A DNA stretch of 64,000 nucleotides from Cellulomonas sp. 73-145 (GCA_001898185.1 MKTI01000009.1:310001-374000); one strand, 5' to 3'; shown: positions 36,704 through 48,762, counted from the first letter of the stretch. Notes: generated from the letters alone by a model not told the origin. A program made the numbers and translations.

Positions 36704-36756
36704 GCCGGATCCTCGTCGCGGTGTCCGCTGCGCCGGCTGAGCACCCGCCGCGACGA
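36686..36756 (+). promoter_or_regulatory. Leucine attenuator with mutually exclusive stems
   Basis: Two exclusive pairings share bases 36713-36720. One is a ten-pair stem of 36686-36695 with 36711-36720, including one G-U. The other is a perfect nine-pair stem of 36713-36721 with 36748-36756 and a 26-base loop. A ribosome stalled at the leucine codons would leave 36686-36695 free to form the first stem. Normal translation would cover it and let the second stem form just before leuA. There is no U-tract after the second stem, so it may stop transcription by a factor-aided route or affect access to the leuA ribosome site at 36762-36766. Confidence 0.75.
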
Positions 36757-36760
36757 CTGA

Positions 36761-38569
<1,809 letters not shown>

Positions 38570-38645
38570 CGGTTCACCGTCCGGCCACCGACGCGCCGCG
38601 TCCTGCGCACCCCGGCGCGTCGGTGGTCCGGGGGAGAATGGGCCG

Positions 38646-39377
38646 GTGAGCCTCTACCGCGACGAGGCGATCGTGCTGCGCACCCATCCGCTGGGTGAGG
38701 CGGACCGCATCGTCACCCTCCTGACCCGCACCAACGGCAAGGTGCGTGCGGTCGCCAAGGGGGTGCGGCGCACCACGTCCCGGTTCGGCTCACGGCTCGA
38801 GCCGTTCATGCACGTGGACGTGCAGCTCAGCACCGGGCGGTCGCTGCACGTCGTCACCCAGGTGGAGACCCTCGGTGCGTACGGGCGGCCGGTGTGCGAG
38901 GACTACGCGCTGTACACGGCGGGCACCGTGATGCTCGAGACGGCCGACCGGCTGGTCGAGGCGGAGCACGAGCCGGCGGTGCAGCAGTACTGGCTGCTGG
39001 TGGGCGCCGTGCGGGCGCTCGCCGGCCGGGAGCACGCCCCGGGCCTGGTGCTCGACAGCTACCTGCTGCGGGCGCTGTCGGTGGCGGGCTGGGCGCCCAG
39101 CTTCGCTGACTGCGCCCGGTGCGGGGCGGTGGGTCCGCACCACTCGTTCGCCGTGGCGATGGGCGGTGCGGTGTGCAACGCGTGCCGGCCGGCGGGTGCG
39201 GCGGCACCTGCGCCGGAGACGTTCGCCCTGCTCGCCGCTCTGCTGGTCGGTGACTGGTCCACGGCGGACGGCAGCGCCGAGCGGCACCGCGCCGAGGGCA
39301 ACGGGCTGGTGGCGGCGTTCAGCCAGTTCCACCTCGAGCGACGGCTGCGGTCGCTGCCGATGGTGGAGCGCGTCTAG
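38646..39377 (+). CDS. recO: DNA repair protein RecO
   Basis: RecO helps load RecA onto SSB-coated gaps. The 243-residue product has an N-terminal OB fold ([53 protein letters not shown]), a helical region and a zinc site with the pairs CARCG and CNAC. It starts at GTG 38646, six bases after GAGAAT, a plausible -10 for a leaderless start. The stop codon and the uppS GTG share one base. Confidence 0.96.
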   Translation: MSLYRDEAIVLRTHPLGEADRIVTLLTRTNGKVRAVAKGVRRTTSRFGSRLEPFMHVDVQLSTGRSLHVVTQVETLGAYGRPVCEDYALYTAGTVMLETADRLVEAEHEPAVQQYWLLVGAVRALAGREHAPGLVLDSYLLRALSVAGWAPSFADCARCGAVGPHHSFAVAMGGAVCNACRPAGAAAPAPETFALLAALLVGDWSTADGSAERHRAEGNGLVAAFSQFHLERRLRSLPMVERV

Positions 39378-40168
39378 TGGCCGCCGCACGCACCCCCGTC
39401 CCGCCGCCCCCGCACCCGTCCGGCGCCAGGCCGCCCGCGATCCCGCGCGAGCTGGTGCCGCGGCATGTGGCGGTGGTGATGGACGGGAACGGCCGGTGGG
39501 CCAACGCCCGCGGCCTGCCGCGGACCGCCGGGCACGCTGCCGGCGAGGCGTCGCTGCTCGACGTGGTCGCCGGCGCCATCGAGGTGGGCGTGGAGTACGT
39601 GTCTGCGTACGCCTTCTCGACCGAGAACTGGTCGCGGTCACCCGACGAGGTGCGGTTCCTCATGGGGTTCAACCGCGACGTGCTGCACCGGCGGCGCGAC
39701 CTGATGGACTCGTGGGGCGTGCGGGTGCGGTGGGCCGGCCGCCGGCCGCGGCTGTGGCGGTCGGTGATCTCCGAGCTCGAGCGGGCCGAGGAGCAGACCA
39801 GGGACAACACCGTCTGCACGCTGACGATGTGCGTCAACTACGGCGGCCGGGCGGAGATCGCCGATGCGGCCCGCGCCATCGCCCTCGAGGTCGCAGCCGG
39901 CCGGCTCGACCCGAAGAAGGTCAGCGAGAAGACGATCCAGCGGCACCTGGACGAGCCGGACCTGCCGGACGTCGACCTGTTCGTGCGGTCGTCCGGCGAG
40001 CAGCGCACGTCGAACTTCATGCTGTGGCAGGCGGCGTACGCCGAGCTGGTGTTCCTCGACGAACCGTGGCCGGACGTGGACCGGCGGCACCTGTGGCGGG
40101 CCGTGGAGACCTACGCGCGCCGTGACCGCAGGTACGGCGGGGCGGTGGACAGCCCCGCCGCGACCTAG
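39377..40168 (+). CDS. uppS: Isoprenyl (cis-prenyl) transferase
   Basis: A cis-prenyltransferase that makes the polyprenyl diphosphate carrier for cell-wall synthesis. The 263-residue product has [21 protein letters not shown] (catalytic Asp at about residue 35), [16 protein letters not shown], and the C-terminal [34 protein letters not shown]. Most homologues read SGExRxSNFLLWQ, so this is close to consensus. Actinobacteria often have two such enzymes, and the chain length (decaprenyl or undecaprenyl) cannot be told here. recO-uppS is a conserved pair. Confidence 0.96.
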   Translation: MAAARTPVPPPPHPSGARPPAIPRELVPRHVAVVMDGNGRWANARGLPRTAGHAAGEASLLDVVAGAIEVGVEYVSAYAFSTENWSRSPDEVRFLMGFNRDVLHRRRDLMDSWGVRVRWAGRRPRLWRSVISELERAEEQTRDNTVCTLTMCVNYGGRAEIADAARAIALEVAAGRLDPKKVSEKTIQRHLDEPDLPDVDLFVRSSGEQRTSNFMLWQAAYAELVFLDEPWPDVDRRHLWRAVETYARRDRRYGGAVDSPAAT

Positions 40169-40178
40169 CGGCGAAGGC

Positions 40179-41171
40179 CTACTGGCGGCCCACCTGATCG
40201 GCCCGCACCGAGGCGTTCGGGTGCCGATGGGGTGCGGGTACGGGGACCTGGCACTCGTCGTCCGAGTCGGCCAGCAGCACGTCGTCGGCCATCTCGGGGT
40301 GCGGGTCGGAGGCCGCGGCCCGCCGGCGCACCATCGGCCGCAGCGCCGCCGAGACCGCGTAGACGGCGATCGCCAGCACCACGATGGTGGCCCCCGGCGG
40401 GATGTCGTTCCAGTAGGTGAGCACCAGGCCGACCACGCTGACCGTCACACCCACACCGCTGGCCGTCGCCATGGTCCGGCCGAAGGAACGGGCGTACAGC
40501 TGGGCGACGGCGACCGGCACGATCATCAGCGCGCTGACCAGGAGCAGGCCGACAACCCGCATCGCCACGGTCACCGTCACGGCGGCCAGCACGGCGACCA
40601 CCATCGCCAGGGCGCGCGTCGGCAGCCCGCTGGCGCGGGCGAACTCCTCGTCGTGGCTCACGGCGTACAGCGCGGTCCGCAGACCGACGCCCACGACGAG
40701 CACCACCGCGGCCAGCGCCACCGTCCACACGAGGTCGCTCGGGGAGACCGTGGAGATCGAGCCGAACAGGTAGGCCATCAGGTTCGCGTTGGTGCCGCCG
40801 GCCACCTTGATCAGCAGCACGCCGCCGGCGATGCCGCCGTAGAACATCAGCGCCAGCGCGAGGTCGCCGGTGGTGCGGCCGCGTTCGCGGACCAGCTCGA
40901 TGACGACGGAGCCGACGACGGCCGCCACCACGGCGCCCGGGACAGCGAGAGCACCGTTGGGCACCAGCCCGGCCCAGCTGCCGACCAGCCAGCCGAGCGC
41001 CACGCCGGTGAGCGCCACGTGCCCGATGCCATCGCCCATCAGCGCCATGCGCCGCTGCACCAGGAAGGTGCCGACGACGGGCGCCGCGGCGCCGACGAGC
41101 ACGGCGGCCAGCATGGCGCGCTGCATCAGCGGCGAGGTGGCCATGGCCACCACCTGGTCCCAGAACGTCAC
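40179..41171 (-). CDS. znuB: Zinc ABC transporter permease
   Basis: Inner-membrane permease of the ZnuB/TroC (ABC-3) family with about eight to nine helices in 330 residues. Signatures are MQRAMLAAVLVGAAAPVVGTFLVQRRMALMGDGIGHVALTGVALG and RVVGLLLVSALMIVPVAVAQLYARSFGRT. After the last helix (about residue 285) there is a long acidic, His-containing tail. The GTG start overlaps the ATPase gene by four bases. Zinc rather than manganese is inferred from the Zur-like box in front of the operon. Confidence 0.92.
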   Translation of the reverse strand: MTFWDQVVAMATSPLMQRAMLAAVLVGAAAPVVGTFLVQRRMALMGDGIGHVALTGVALGWLVGSWAGLVPNGALAVPGAVVAAVVGSVVIELVRERGRTTGDLALALMFYGGIAGGVLLIKVAGGTNANLMAYLFGSISTVSPSDLVWTVALAAVVLVVGVGLRTALYAVSHDEEFARASGLPTRALAMVVAVLAAVTVTVAMRVVGLLLVSALMIVPVAVAQLYARSFGRTMATASGVGVTVSVVGLVLTYWNDIPPGATIVVLAIAVYAVSAALRPMVRRRAAASDPHPEMADDVLLADSDDECQVPVPAPHRHPNASVRADQVGRQ

Positions 41172-41968
41172 GGGGTCACCTCCACCGACAGGCCGGATGC
41201 GGCGCTCGGCGGGTCGCCGTGCGCATGAGCGTGGTCGTGCGCCGGTCCGGCGTGCTCGACGCGGGCGACGGGTGGGGCGCCGTCGTGCACCACGCGACCG
41301 TGCCGGAGCACAACGGAACGCTGGATCAACGGTCCGAACTCGCCGAGCTCGTGGAGCACCACGACGACGGTGCCGCCGCTCTCGTGCATCCGCCGCACGG
41401 TGCTGACGAACGCCTCCTGCGTCGGCAGGTCGATGCCCGAGGTGGGCTCGTCGAGCACCAGCAGGTCGGGCCGCCGCACCAGCGCCCGGGCGATCTGGAC
41501 GCGCTGCTGCTGCCCGCCGGACATCTCCTGGACGCGCTGACCGGCACGGGCCGCCATGCCGACCTCGTCGAGGGCGGCGAGCGCGCGGGTCCGCGCGTCC
41601 CGCGGCGGCCGCAGCGACCGGCCCGACAGCAGACCGGAGCGCACCACCTCGAGGGCCGTCGACGGCATGCCGGACGCGACGGGCACGCGCTGCGGGACGT
41701 ACCCGACGCGCAGCCACGGGACACCGGGCCCGAGGGGCTCGCCGAACAGGCGGACGCTGCCGCCGCTGAGCGGGACGGCACCGAGCAAGGAGCGGATCAG
41801 GGTGGACTTGCCGGAGCCGTTGGCGCCGAGCACCGCCAGCACCTCGCCTCGCGGCACCTCCAGGTCGACCCCCCGGACGATCGCCAGCCCCCCGAGCGTC
41901 ACCTGCAGGTTCACCGCCTCGATCACCGGTGCGGTGTCGGGGCCCGACGGCGCGGTCGCGGCGCTCAT
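41168..41968 (-). CDS. znuC: Zinc ABC transporter ATPase
   Basis: ATPase of the ZnuC family, 266 residues. It has Walker A GANGSGKST, Q-loop YVPQR, signature MSGGQQQRVQIARAL, Walker B LLVLDEPTSGID and the switch histidine in VVLHELGEF. The C-terminus carries a histidine cluster (GPAHDHAHAHGD) that suggests metal binding. Four-base overlaps join it to both neighbours. Confidence 0.94.
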   Translation of the reverse strand: MSAATAPSGPDTAPVIEAVNLQVTLGGLAIVRGVDLEVPRGEVLAVLGANGSGKSTLIRSLLGAVPLSGGSVRLFGEPLGPGVPWLRVGYVPQRVPVASGMPSTALEVVRSGLLSGRSLRPPRDARTRALAALDEVGMAARAGQRVQEMSGGQQQRVQIARALVRRPDLLVLDEPTSGIDLPTQEAFVSTVRRMHESGGTVVVVLHELGEFGPLIQRSVVLRHGRVVHDGAPPVARVEHAGPAHDHAHAHGDPPSAASGLSVEVTP

Positions 41969-42927
41969 GCGCAGCCCAGCGCCGTGCGCAGCGTCGCCAG
42001 GTTGTCCTGCGCGACGGAGAAGTAGTCGGCACCCGGTGCGGTGATGGACTCCATCGGGTCCAGCACGGTCGCCTGGACGCCCAGGTCGGAGGCCAGCGTG
42101 CGGGCCACCTTCGGGCTCGCCAGCGTCTCGAAGAAGATCGTCGTCACACCCTCTCGTCTCACCACGTCTCCGATCTGTGCCAGCCGGGCCGGCGACGGTT
42201 CGGTCTCCGGGTCCAGCCCGGAGATGCCGACCTGCTGCAGGTGGTACCGGAGCGCGAGGTACCCGAAGGCCTCGTGCGAGGTGACCAGCACCTGACGCCG
42301 GCAGTCCGCCAGGCCGGTGCGGTAGGCCGTGTCCACGGAGGTGAACCGGGCGGCGAGCCGGTCCGCCGCCGCGCGGTAGTCCGCAGCGCCCGCCGGGTCG
42401 ACCTGGCTCAGTGCCGTGGCGACGTCGTCCGCCAGCGCGGGCAGGCGGGACGGGTCCAGCCAGAAGTGCGGGTCGAGCGTGCGGGTGGCGGCGGTGCCGG
42501 CGCCGGTGCCCGCGAGCGGGTCGGCTCCCTCCGAGGCCTGCTCGGTGCCCAGGTCCATCAGGCCGGCGTGCAGCGCTGCGTCGAGCACGTGGCGCGGGCG
42601 CACCTGACGGACCGCGTCGTCCACCGCTGCCTGGAACCCGGAGAGGTAGACCACCAGGTTCGCGGTCTCGACGGCGGACACCTGGGCGGGGGACAGCTCG
42701 ACGTCGTGCGGCTCCGCGCCCGGAGGTGTCAGGGAGTCGACGTGCACCCGGTCGCCACCGACCTGCTGCGCCACGAACTGGAGCGGGTAGAACGACGCGA
42801 GCACCCGCACCTTCCCGGCAGGTGCGCCGGCGAGGGTGCCGCCGGCGCCGGCCGTGCCGCACGCGGTCAGGGCGGAGAGCGCCACGACGACCGCCGCCGC
42901 CAGCCCGCCGATCCGTCGTCTGCTCAC
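41965..42927 (-). CDS. znuA: Zinc-binding lipoprotein of the ABC transporter
   Basis: Metal-binding lipoprotein of the ZnuA/TroA family, 320 residues from the GTG at 42927. It has an Arg-rich start, a hydrophobic stretch and a lipobox (ALTACG, Cys at about residue 23). The fold residues include [31 protein letters not shown] (metal His), [24 protein letters not shown] and [16 protein letters not shown]. There is no long His-rich loop. A start 12 codons earlier would lie inside the predicted -35, so the GTG at 42927 is used. Confidence 0.92.
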   Translation of the reverse strand: MSRRRIGGLAAAVVVALSALTACGTAGAGGTLAGAPAGKVRVLASFYPLQFVAQQVGGDRVHVDSLTPPGAEPHDVELSPAQVSAVETANLVVYLSGFQAAVDDAVRQVRPRHVLDAALHAGLMDLGTEQASEGADPLAGTGAGTAATRTLDPHFWLDPSRLPALADDVATALSQVDPAGAADYRAAADRLAARFTSVDTAYRTGLADCRRQVLVTSHEAFGYLALRYHLQQVGISGLDPETEPSPARLAQIGDVVRREGVTTIFFETLASPKVARTLASDLGVQATVLDPMESITAPGADYFSVAQDNLATLRTALGCA

Positions 42928-42934
42928 AGCGAGG

Positions 42935-42963
42935 ATCTTGCCGAAGACGAGAATCATTGTCAA
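42935..42963 (-). promoter_or_regulatory. Promoter and Zur-like box of the zinc operon
   Basis: On the minus strand, TTGACA (42963-42958) and CAAGAT (42940-42935) are 17 bases apart and seven bases before the GTG. The 15-mer TGACAATGATTCTCG (42962-42948) matches the actinobacterial Zur consensus TGAAAATGATTTTCA at 12 of 15 positions and covers the -35 and spacer. Zur with zinc would therefore block the promoter. Confidence 0.7.
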
Positions 42964-43014
42964 AAGGCGGCAGAGGGCGGTGTTGCCGCAGGCCGGTAGC
43001 CTGGGGCGGCTGTT

Positions 43015-43035
43015 CCCGCGGCACCCAGCCGCGGG
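43015..43035 (+). promoter_or_regulatory. Hairpin in the glyS leader
   Basis: Seven-bp stem CCCGCGG/CCGCGGG with a seven-base loop, eleven bases before the Shine-Dalgarno AGGAG (43046-43050). TAGCCT at 42997-43002 may be the -10 box. A role is unproven. Confidence 0.35.
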
Positions 43036-43058
43036 CCCCCGACCCAGGAGTGCTCACC

Positions 43059-44444
<1,386 letters not shown>

Positions 44445-44460
44445 ACCGGGTCGCTCGCGC

Positions 44461-44498
44461 CACCGGCCGGACATGACATCCGTCATGTCCAGCCGGTG
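44461..44498 (+). promoter_or_regulatory. Palindrome upstream of the ABC exporter and two-component genes
   Basis: GGACATGAC (44469-44477) and GTCATGTCC (44482-44490) are a perfect nine-base inverted repeat around ATCC. They extend outward by seven more pairs (CACCGGC/GCCGGTG) past one mismatch. The centre is about 65 bases before the likely transcript start at 44545. It can be read as an activator site for the LuxR-type regulator of this cluster, or as the glyS terminator. Confidence 0.6.
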
Positions 44499-44544
44499 AC
44501 GCGCGGCGTGGGCCGCTGACCTGGTACGTCGCCAGGATCGGTGC

Positions 44545-45495
44545 ATGACCTTCACCGAGACCTCTCTCCGGCCACGTGCGGCCGGCGACGCCCCGCCGGC
44601 CATCGACCTGCGCGGGCTGCACAAGTCGTTCGGCTCCGTGCACGCCGTCGACGGCATCGACCTGGCCGTCGAGCCGGGCGAGGTCGTCGCCTTCCTCGGA
44701 CCGAACGGTGCGGGCAAGACGACGACGATCGACCTGCTGCTCGGTCTGTCCGTCCCGGACGCCGGGACGGTGCAGGTGCTCGGCCTCGACCCGACGCGGG
44801 CGATCGCCGAGGGCCGCGTGTCGGCCGTCATGCAGACCGGCGGCCTGCTCAAGGACCTCACCGTCGGCGAGACGGTCGAGGTGACCGCCTCGTTCTTCCG
44901 GTCGGCCCGGTCCGCGGCCGAGGTGCTCGGCCGTGCCGGCATCGCCGACATCGCGGGACGCAAGGTCGGATCCTGCTCCGGCGGTCAGCAGCAGCGGCTG
45001 CGGTTCGCGCTGGCGCTGCTGCCCGACCCCGACCTCATCGTGCTGGACGAGCCGACCACCGGGATGGACGTCGAGGGCCGCCGGGAGTTCTGGACGGCTC
45101 TGCGGGCGGATGCGGCGCGGGGCCGCACCATCCTGTTCGCCACGCACTACCTCGACGAGGCGGACGCGTACGCCGACCGCATCGTGCTGGTGAGCCACGG
45201 CCGGATCGTCGCCGACGGCTCGGCCGCGCAGGTGAAGAACCTCGCGTCTGGCCGGCTGGTCTCGGCCACCCTGACCGACCTGACGCCGGCGGACGAGGCC
45301 GCGCTCCGCGGGCTGCCCGGGGTGCAGTCCGTCGAGCTGCGCGGAGACCGGCTGCTGGTGCGCACCTCGGACTCCGACGGGGTCGCGCGGCTGCTGCTCA
45401 CCTCCACCACGGCCACCGACATCGAGATCACCGCACGCGGGCTCGAGGACGCGTTCCTCGCGCTGACGAGCGCTACCGCAGGGAGCCCCTCATGA
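44545..45495 (+). CDS. Drug-type ABC transporter ATPase
   Basis: A 316-residue ATPase of the DrrA/YvfR group. It has Walker A GPNGAGKTTTIDLLLG, signature CSGGQQQRLRFALAL, Walker B LIVLDEPTTGMDVEGRREFW and switch His FATHYLDEADAYADRI. A C-terminal domain of about 80 residues follows. The partner permease overlaps by four bases. CAGGAT (44533-44538) lies six bases before the ATG and may be the -10 of a leaderless mRNA. The substrate is unknown; ATPase-permease-kinase-regulator cassettes of this order often respond to membrane or cell-envelope stress. Confidence 0.93.
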   Translation: MTFTETSLRPRAAGDAPPAIDLRGLHKSFGSVHAVDGIDLAVEPGEVVAFLGPNGAGKTTTIDLLLGLSVPDAGTVQVLGLDPTRAIAEGRVSAVMQTGGLLKDLTVGETVEVTASFFRSARSAAEVLGRAGIADIAGRKVGSCSGGQQQRLRFALALLPDPDLIVLDEPTTGMDVEGRREFWTALRADAARGRTILFATHYLDEADAYADRIVLVSHGRIVADGSAAQVKNLASGRLVSATLTDLTPADEAALRGLPGVQSVELRGDRLLVRTSDSDGVARLLLTSTTATDIEITARGLEDAFLALTSATAGSPS

Positions 45496-46316
45496 CCACC
45501 ACCGAGACCGCCACCACCGCCACGGCGGCCCGCGGCACCGCGCAGCGCCCGACGGCGGCACCGGACCGGACGCCGCGCACGGGCCTGCTGAACGGCCGCT
45601 TCCTCGCCGTCGAGCTGCGCCGGCTGCTGCGCAACCGCCGCACGGTGATCTTCACGCTGGTGATGCCGCCGGTGTTCTTCCTCATCTTCGGGGCCAACGC
45701 CGGCTACCGGCACCAGTCCGTCGGCCACGGCAACGTGACCGCCTTCATCATGGTGTCCATGGCGCTGTACGGCGCCATGCTCGCCACCACCGGCGGTGGC
45801 GCCAGCGTCTCGGTGGAGCGTGCCCAGGGGTGGACCCGTCAGCTGCGGCTCACGCCGCTGCGTCCCGCCACCTACGTCACCACCAAGGTGCTGGTGGCCA
45901 TGGTGCTCGGTCTCGCAGCCGTGGTCGTGGTCGGTGCGGTCGGGCTCGCCGAGGGTGCGACGGGGCAGGGCGGCGCGCTCGTCTGGTCGCTCCTGCTCGC
46001 CTGGGTCGGCTCGGTGGTGTTCGCCGCGTTCGGCCTGTTCATGGGCTACCTGCTGCCGGCCGAGAACGTCATGCAGATCCTCGGACCTGTGCTCGCGCTG
46101 CTCGCGTTCGCCGGTGGGCTGTTCGTGCCGCTCGGTGACGGGGTGTTCGCGCAGATCGCCAAGGCGGTCCCGACGTACGGGGTGGCGCAGATCGTCCGAG
46201 CGCCGTTGACGGGTGAGTCCGTGACGGGGTGGGCGGTGCTCAACGTGGTCGGCTGGGCCGTGGTCTTCGGGCTCGGGGCCGCCTGGCGGTTCCGGCGGGA
46301 CACCGCACGGGTGTGA
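45492..46316 (+). CDS. ABC-2 type exporter permease
   Basis: A 274-residue ABC-2 permease. After a Thr/Ala-rich cytoplasmic head of about 35 residues come six predicted helices, among them TVIFTLVMPPVFFLIFGANA, VTAFIMVSMALYGAMLATTGGGA, LVAMVLGLAAVVVVGAVGLA and ILGPVLALLAFAGGLFVPL. The loop SVERAQGWTRQLRLTPLRPATYVTTK is typical of the family. It pairs with the overlapping ATPase gene. Confidence 0.92.
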   Translation: MTTTETATTATAARGTAQRPTAAPDRTPRTGLLNGRFLAVELRRLLRNRRTVIFTLVMPPVFFLIFGANAGYRHQSVGHGNVTAFIMVSMALYGAMLATTGGGASVSVERAQGWTRQLRLTPLRPATYVTTKVLVAMVLGLAAVVVVGAVGLAEGATGQGGALVWSLLLAWVGSVVFAAFGLFMGYLLPAENVMQILGPVLALLAFAGGLFVPLGDGVFAQIAKAVPTYGVAQIVRAPLTGESVTGWAVLNVVGWAVVFGLGAAWRFRRDTARV

Positions 46317-46350
46317 CCCGCGGGCGGCCGGTGCCGGTGCGGCCGCCCGC

Positions 46351-46356
46351 TACCGT
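46351..46356 (+). promoter_or_regulatory. -10 box of the histidine kinase gene
   Basis: TACCGT, seven bases before the GTG of the kinase, with no ribosome-binding site between. It would allow the two-component genes to be made apart from the transporter. Confidence 0.45.
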
Positions 46357-46363
46357 GGGCGCC

Positions 46364-47545
46364 GTGAGGCGCGGGTGGCCCGGCTGGGGCAGGCAGCCGG
46401 TCGCGGTGTCGGAGTCCGACGGCGTGGCACGGCCCCAGCACCGACCGGTGATGCGGGTGGTCGGGCCCGCCATGGGCGTCGTCTGGGTCGTCTTCCTGGT
46501 GCAGCCCTGGTTGGCGGCCTGGCGCAGCCACGTGGGGCTCGCCCGGGACGTGTCGCTCGCTGCTGTCGCGGGGCTCGCGGTCAGCTTCGCCTGGACCGTC
46601 GTGACGCGCGGCGGCGGCCGTGGTGAGCGGATGGGGAGCCGCGGTGTCGTGCTGGTGCTCGGCGGGCAGGCCGTGCTGGTCGGGCTGTCGACCCTGGCCG
46701 CTGCCGAGCAGGGGCTGGTCGGGCTCGTCTTCCTCTCCGTCTCGGCGGTCTTCCTGATCGGCCAGCCCCGCGCGCTGCTGGTGCCCCTCGGGGCGAGCGC
46801 CGTTGTGGTGGGCCTGCCGCGGGTGGTCCCGGGCTGGTTCACCATCGACGGGCTCGTGCTGTCCGTGCTGCTGGCGTCGTTCGCGGTGTTCGGGTTCACG
46901 CAGCTGGTGCAGCGCAACCGCCAGCTGCAGCTGGCCCAGGCCGAGGTCGCGGTGCTGGCCGTGGAGCGGGAGCGGGAACGGATCGCCCGCGACATGCACG
47001 ACATCTTGGGGCACTCGTTGACGGTGATCGCGGTCAAGGCGGAGCTGGCCGGCAAGCTGTTCGAGCTGGACCCGGAGCGGTCCCGTGCCGAGATGGCCCA
47101 GGTGCAGGCGCTCGCCCGCGGCGCTCTCGCCGACGTCCGCGGGATGGTGTCCGCGACGCGTGCCGTGACGCTGGCGGGCGAGCTCGCCGGCGCCCGGCAG
47201 GCGTTCGACGCCGCGGGCGTCCAGGCGCAGGTGCCCGGCAGCGTCGACGACGTCCCGGAGCACCTGCGTGAGCTGTTCGCCTGGGCGCTGCGGGAGGGGA
47301 CGACGAACGTGCTGCGGCATGCGGCGGCGAGCCGAGTGGAGGTGACCATGACGGCGGACTCCCTCGTCGTCGACGACGACGGGCACGGACCCTCGGGCGG
47401 TGCCGGCGGGGAGCCGACCGCGCCGGGGAACGGGTTGCACGGGCTGACGGAGCGTGCGCGGGCCGCCCGTGCTCGCCTCGAGGTGTCGAGGAGCCCGTTG
47501 GGCGGCTACCGGCTCGCGGTGATCGCGCGGAACGAGGGCCGATGA
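46364..47545 (+). CDS. Sensor histidine kinase (HisKA_3 type)
   Basis: A 393-residue DesK/NarX-type kinase. Four or five N-terminal helices form the membrane sensor, with hardly any external loop, as expected for kinases that sense the bilayer. The dimerisation box ERERIARDMHDILGHSLTVIAVKAELAGKL carries the phospho-accepting His. The ATP-binding domain has LFAWALREGTTNVLRHAAAS (N box), VVDDDGHGPSG (G1) and GNGLHGLTERA (G2). The GTG start fits the -10 box seven bases upstream and an ATGA overlap joins it to the regulator. Confidence 0.93.
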   Translation: MRRGWPGWGRQPVAVSESDGVARPQHRPVMRVVGPAMGVVWVVFLVQPWLAAWRSHVGLARDVSLAAVAGLAVSFAWTVVTRGGGRGERMGSRGVVLVLGGQAVLVGLSTLAAAEQGLVGLVFLSVSAVFLIGQPRALLVPLGASAVVVGLPRVVPGWFTIDGLVLSVLLASFAVFGFTQLVQRNRQLQLAQAEVAVLAVERERERIARDMHDILGHSLTVIAVKAELAGKLFELDPERSRAEMAQVQALARGALADVRGMVSATRAVTLAGELAGARQAFDAAGVQAQVPGSVDDVPEHLRELFAWALREGTTNVLRHAAASRVEVTMTADSLVVDDDGHGPSGGAGGEPTAPGNGLHGLTERARAARARLEVSRSPLGGYRLAVIARNEGR

Positions 47546-48165
47546 GCGAGCGACCGATCCGGCTGCTCCTCGCCGACGACCAGGCGCTGGTCCGCGGCGC
47601 CCTCGCCGCCCTGCTGGATCTCGAGGTGGACCTGACCGTCGTGGCGCAGGTCGGGCGCGGCGACCTGGTGGTGGACGCCGCGCGAGCCAACGCGGCCCAG
47701 GTGGCACTCCTCGACGTCGAGATGCCGGGCATGGACGGGATCGCCGCCGCCGCGGCTCTGCGTGCCGCCTACCCGTCCTGCCGGTCCTTGGTGGTCACCA
47801 CGTTCGGCCGGCCCGGGTACGTGCGGCACGCGCTCGACGCGGGCGCGAGCGGGTTCGTGGTCAAGGACACCCCCGCCGAGCAGCTGGCGGACGCGGTCCG
47901 CCGCGTGCACGCGGGGCTGCGCGTGGTGGACCCCGACCTCGCGGTCGAGTCGCTGGCGGTGGGCGCGAGCCCGCTGACCGACCGCGAGCGGGACGTCCTC
48001 CTGGTCGCCGGGCGCGGCGGGACGGTGGCGGACATCGCGCGGGAGACGTTCCTGTCCGAGGGCACCGTGCGCAACTACCTGTCGGCGGCGATGGGCAAGA
48101 CCGGTGGCCGGACGCGGGCGGAAGCGGTGCGCCTCGCCCAGGAGAACGGGTGGCTGCTGGGTTGA
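47542..48165 (+). CDS. NarL/FixJ-type response regulator
   Basis: A 207-residue regulator. The receiver domain (about 1-120) has the acidic pocket LADDQ, the phospho-accepting Asp in VALLDVEMPGMDG (about residue 55) and the Lys in VVKDTPAEQL. The C-terminal LuxR-type helix-turn-helix (about 140-205) reads LTDRERDVLLVAGRGGTVADIARETFLSEGTVRNYLSAAMGKTGGRTRAEAVRLA. The YLSAAMGKTG ending is the DesR type. The palindrome at 44469-44490 is its best candidate target. Confidence 0.95.
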   Translation: MSERPIRLLLADDQALVRGALAALLDLEVDLTVVAQVGRGDLVVDAARANAAQVALLDVEMPGMDGIAAAAALRAAYPSCRSLVVTTFGRPGYVRHALDAGASGFVVKDTPAEQLADAVRRVHAGLRVVDPDLAVESLAVGASPLTDRERDVLLVAGRGGTVADIARETFLSEGTVRNYLSAAMGKTGGRTRAEAVRLAQENGWLLG

Positions 48166-48181
48166 GCCGCGGGTCCGCGGC
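48166..48181 (+). terminator. Hairpin after the response regulator
   Basis: Seven-bp stem GCCGCGG/CCGCGGC immediately after the stop codon, loop of two bases as drawn. Its tight loop would open by one or two pairs in practice. Confidence 0.5.
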
Positions 48182-48275
48182 GCAGCAGGTGGAAGTGTCT
48201 CGGCCCACCGAGCGGGCGGCCTGCGGTGCTGCCAGAGTGGGGCCGTAGATCCGCATCGTGCGCAGGAGGTCCATC

Positions 48276-48671
48276 GTGTCCCGTGTCGTGCACTTCGAGA
48301 TCCACGCGGACGACGTCGCCCGGGCCCGGGAGTTCTACGGGTCGGTGTTCGGCTGGCAGTTCCAGGACTGGTCGGGCGTGGCGGACGACGAGTACTGGGG
48401 CGTCACCACCGGCGGGGGTGACCAGGCCGGCATCGACGGGGGACTGCTGAAGCGGCGCGCCCCTGCGCCGGCCGCGGAGCAGGGCCCCAACGCGTTCGTC
48501 TGCACGGTCCAGGTGGACGACTTCGACGCCACCGCCACGGCGATCGAGGCCGCGGGCGGCCGTGTGGCGCTGCCCAAGTACGCGCTGACCGGCATGGCGT
48601 GGCAGGGCTACTTCCTCGACCCCGAGGGCAACACGTTCGGCATCCACCAGGCCGACCCCGAGGCACGCTGA
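48276..48671 (+). CDS. VOC-fold (glyoxalase/bleomycin-resistance-like) protein
   Basis: A 131-residue protein of the vicinal oxygen chelate fold, with two beta-alpha-beta-beta-beta units: VVHFEIHADDVARAREFYGSVFGWQFQDW and NAFVCTVQVDDFDATATAIEAAGGRVALPKYALTGMAWQGYFLDPEGNTFGIHQ. His and Glu residues of the usual metal site are present. The family holds lyases, dioxygenases and binding proteins, and this one is not assignable. The GTG at 48276 is chosen for AGGAGGT five bases upstream. Confidence 0.88.
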   Translation: MSRVVHFEIHADDVARAREFYGSVFGWQFQDWSGVADDEYWGVTTGGGDQAGIDGGLLKRRAPAPAAEQGPNAFVCTVQVDDFDATATAIEAAGGRVALPKYALTGMAWQGYFLDPEGNTFGIHQADPEAR

Positions 48672-48762
48672 CCGCTCGGTCGTCGTCCGCACGCCGACGG
48701 CCCGCTCCCGGTGACGTACCGGCCCCGTGGGTCGCCCGCGGCCTGATGCGACACTGGACGGC

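Noticed and set aside
44461..44498. The palindrome before the ABC exporter as only a glyS terminator.
   Set aside because: It may also do that, but the perfect inner symmetry and its distance from the exporter's start fit an operator better; both are noted.
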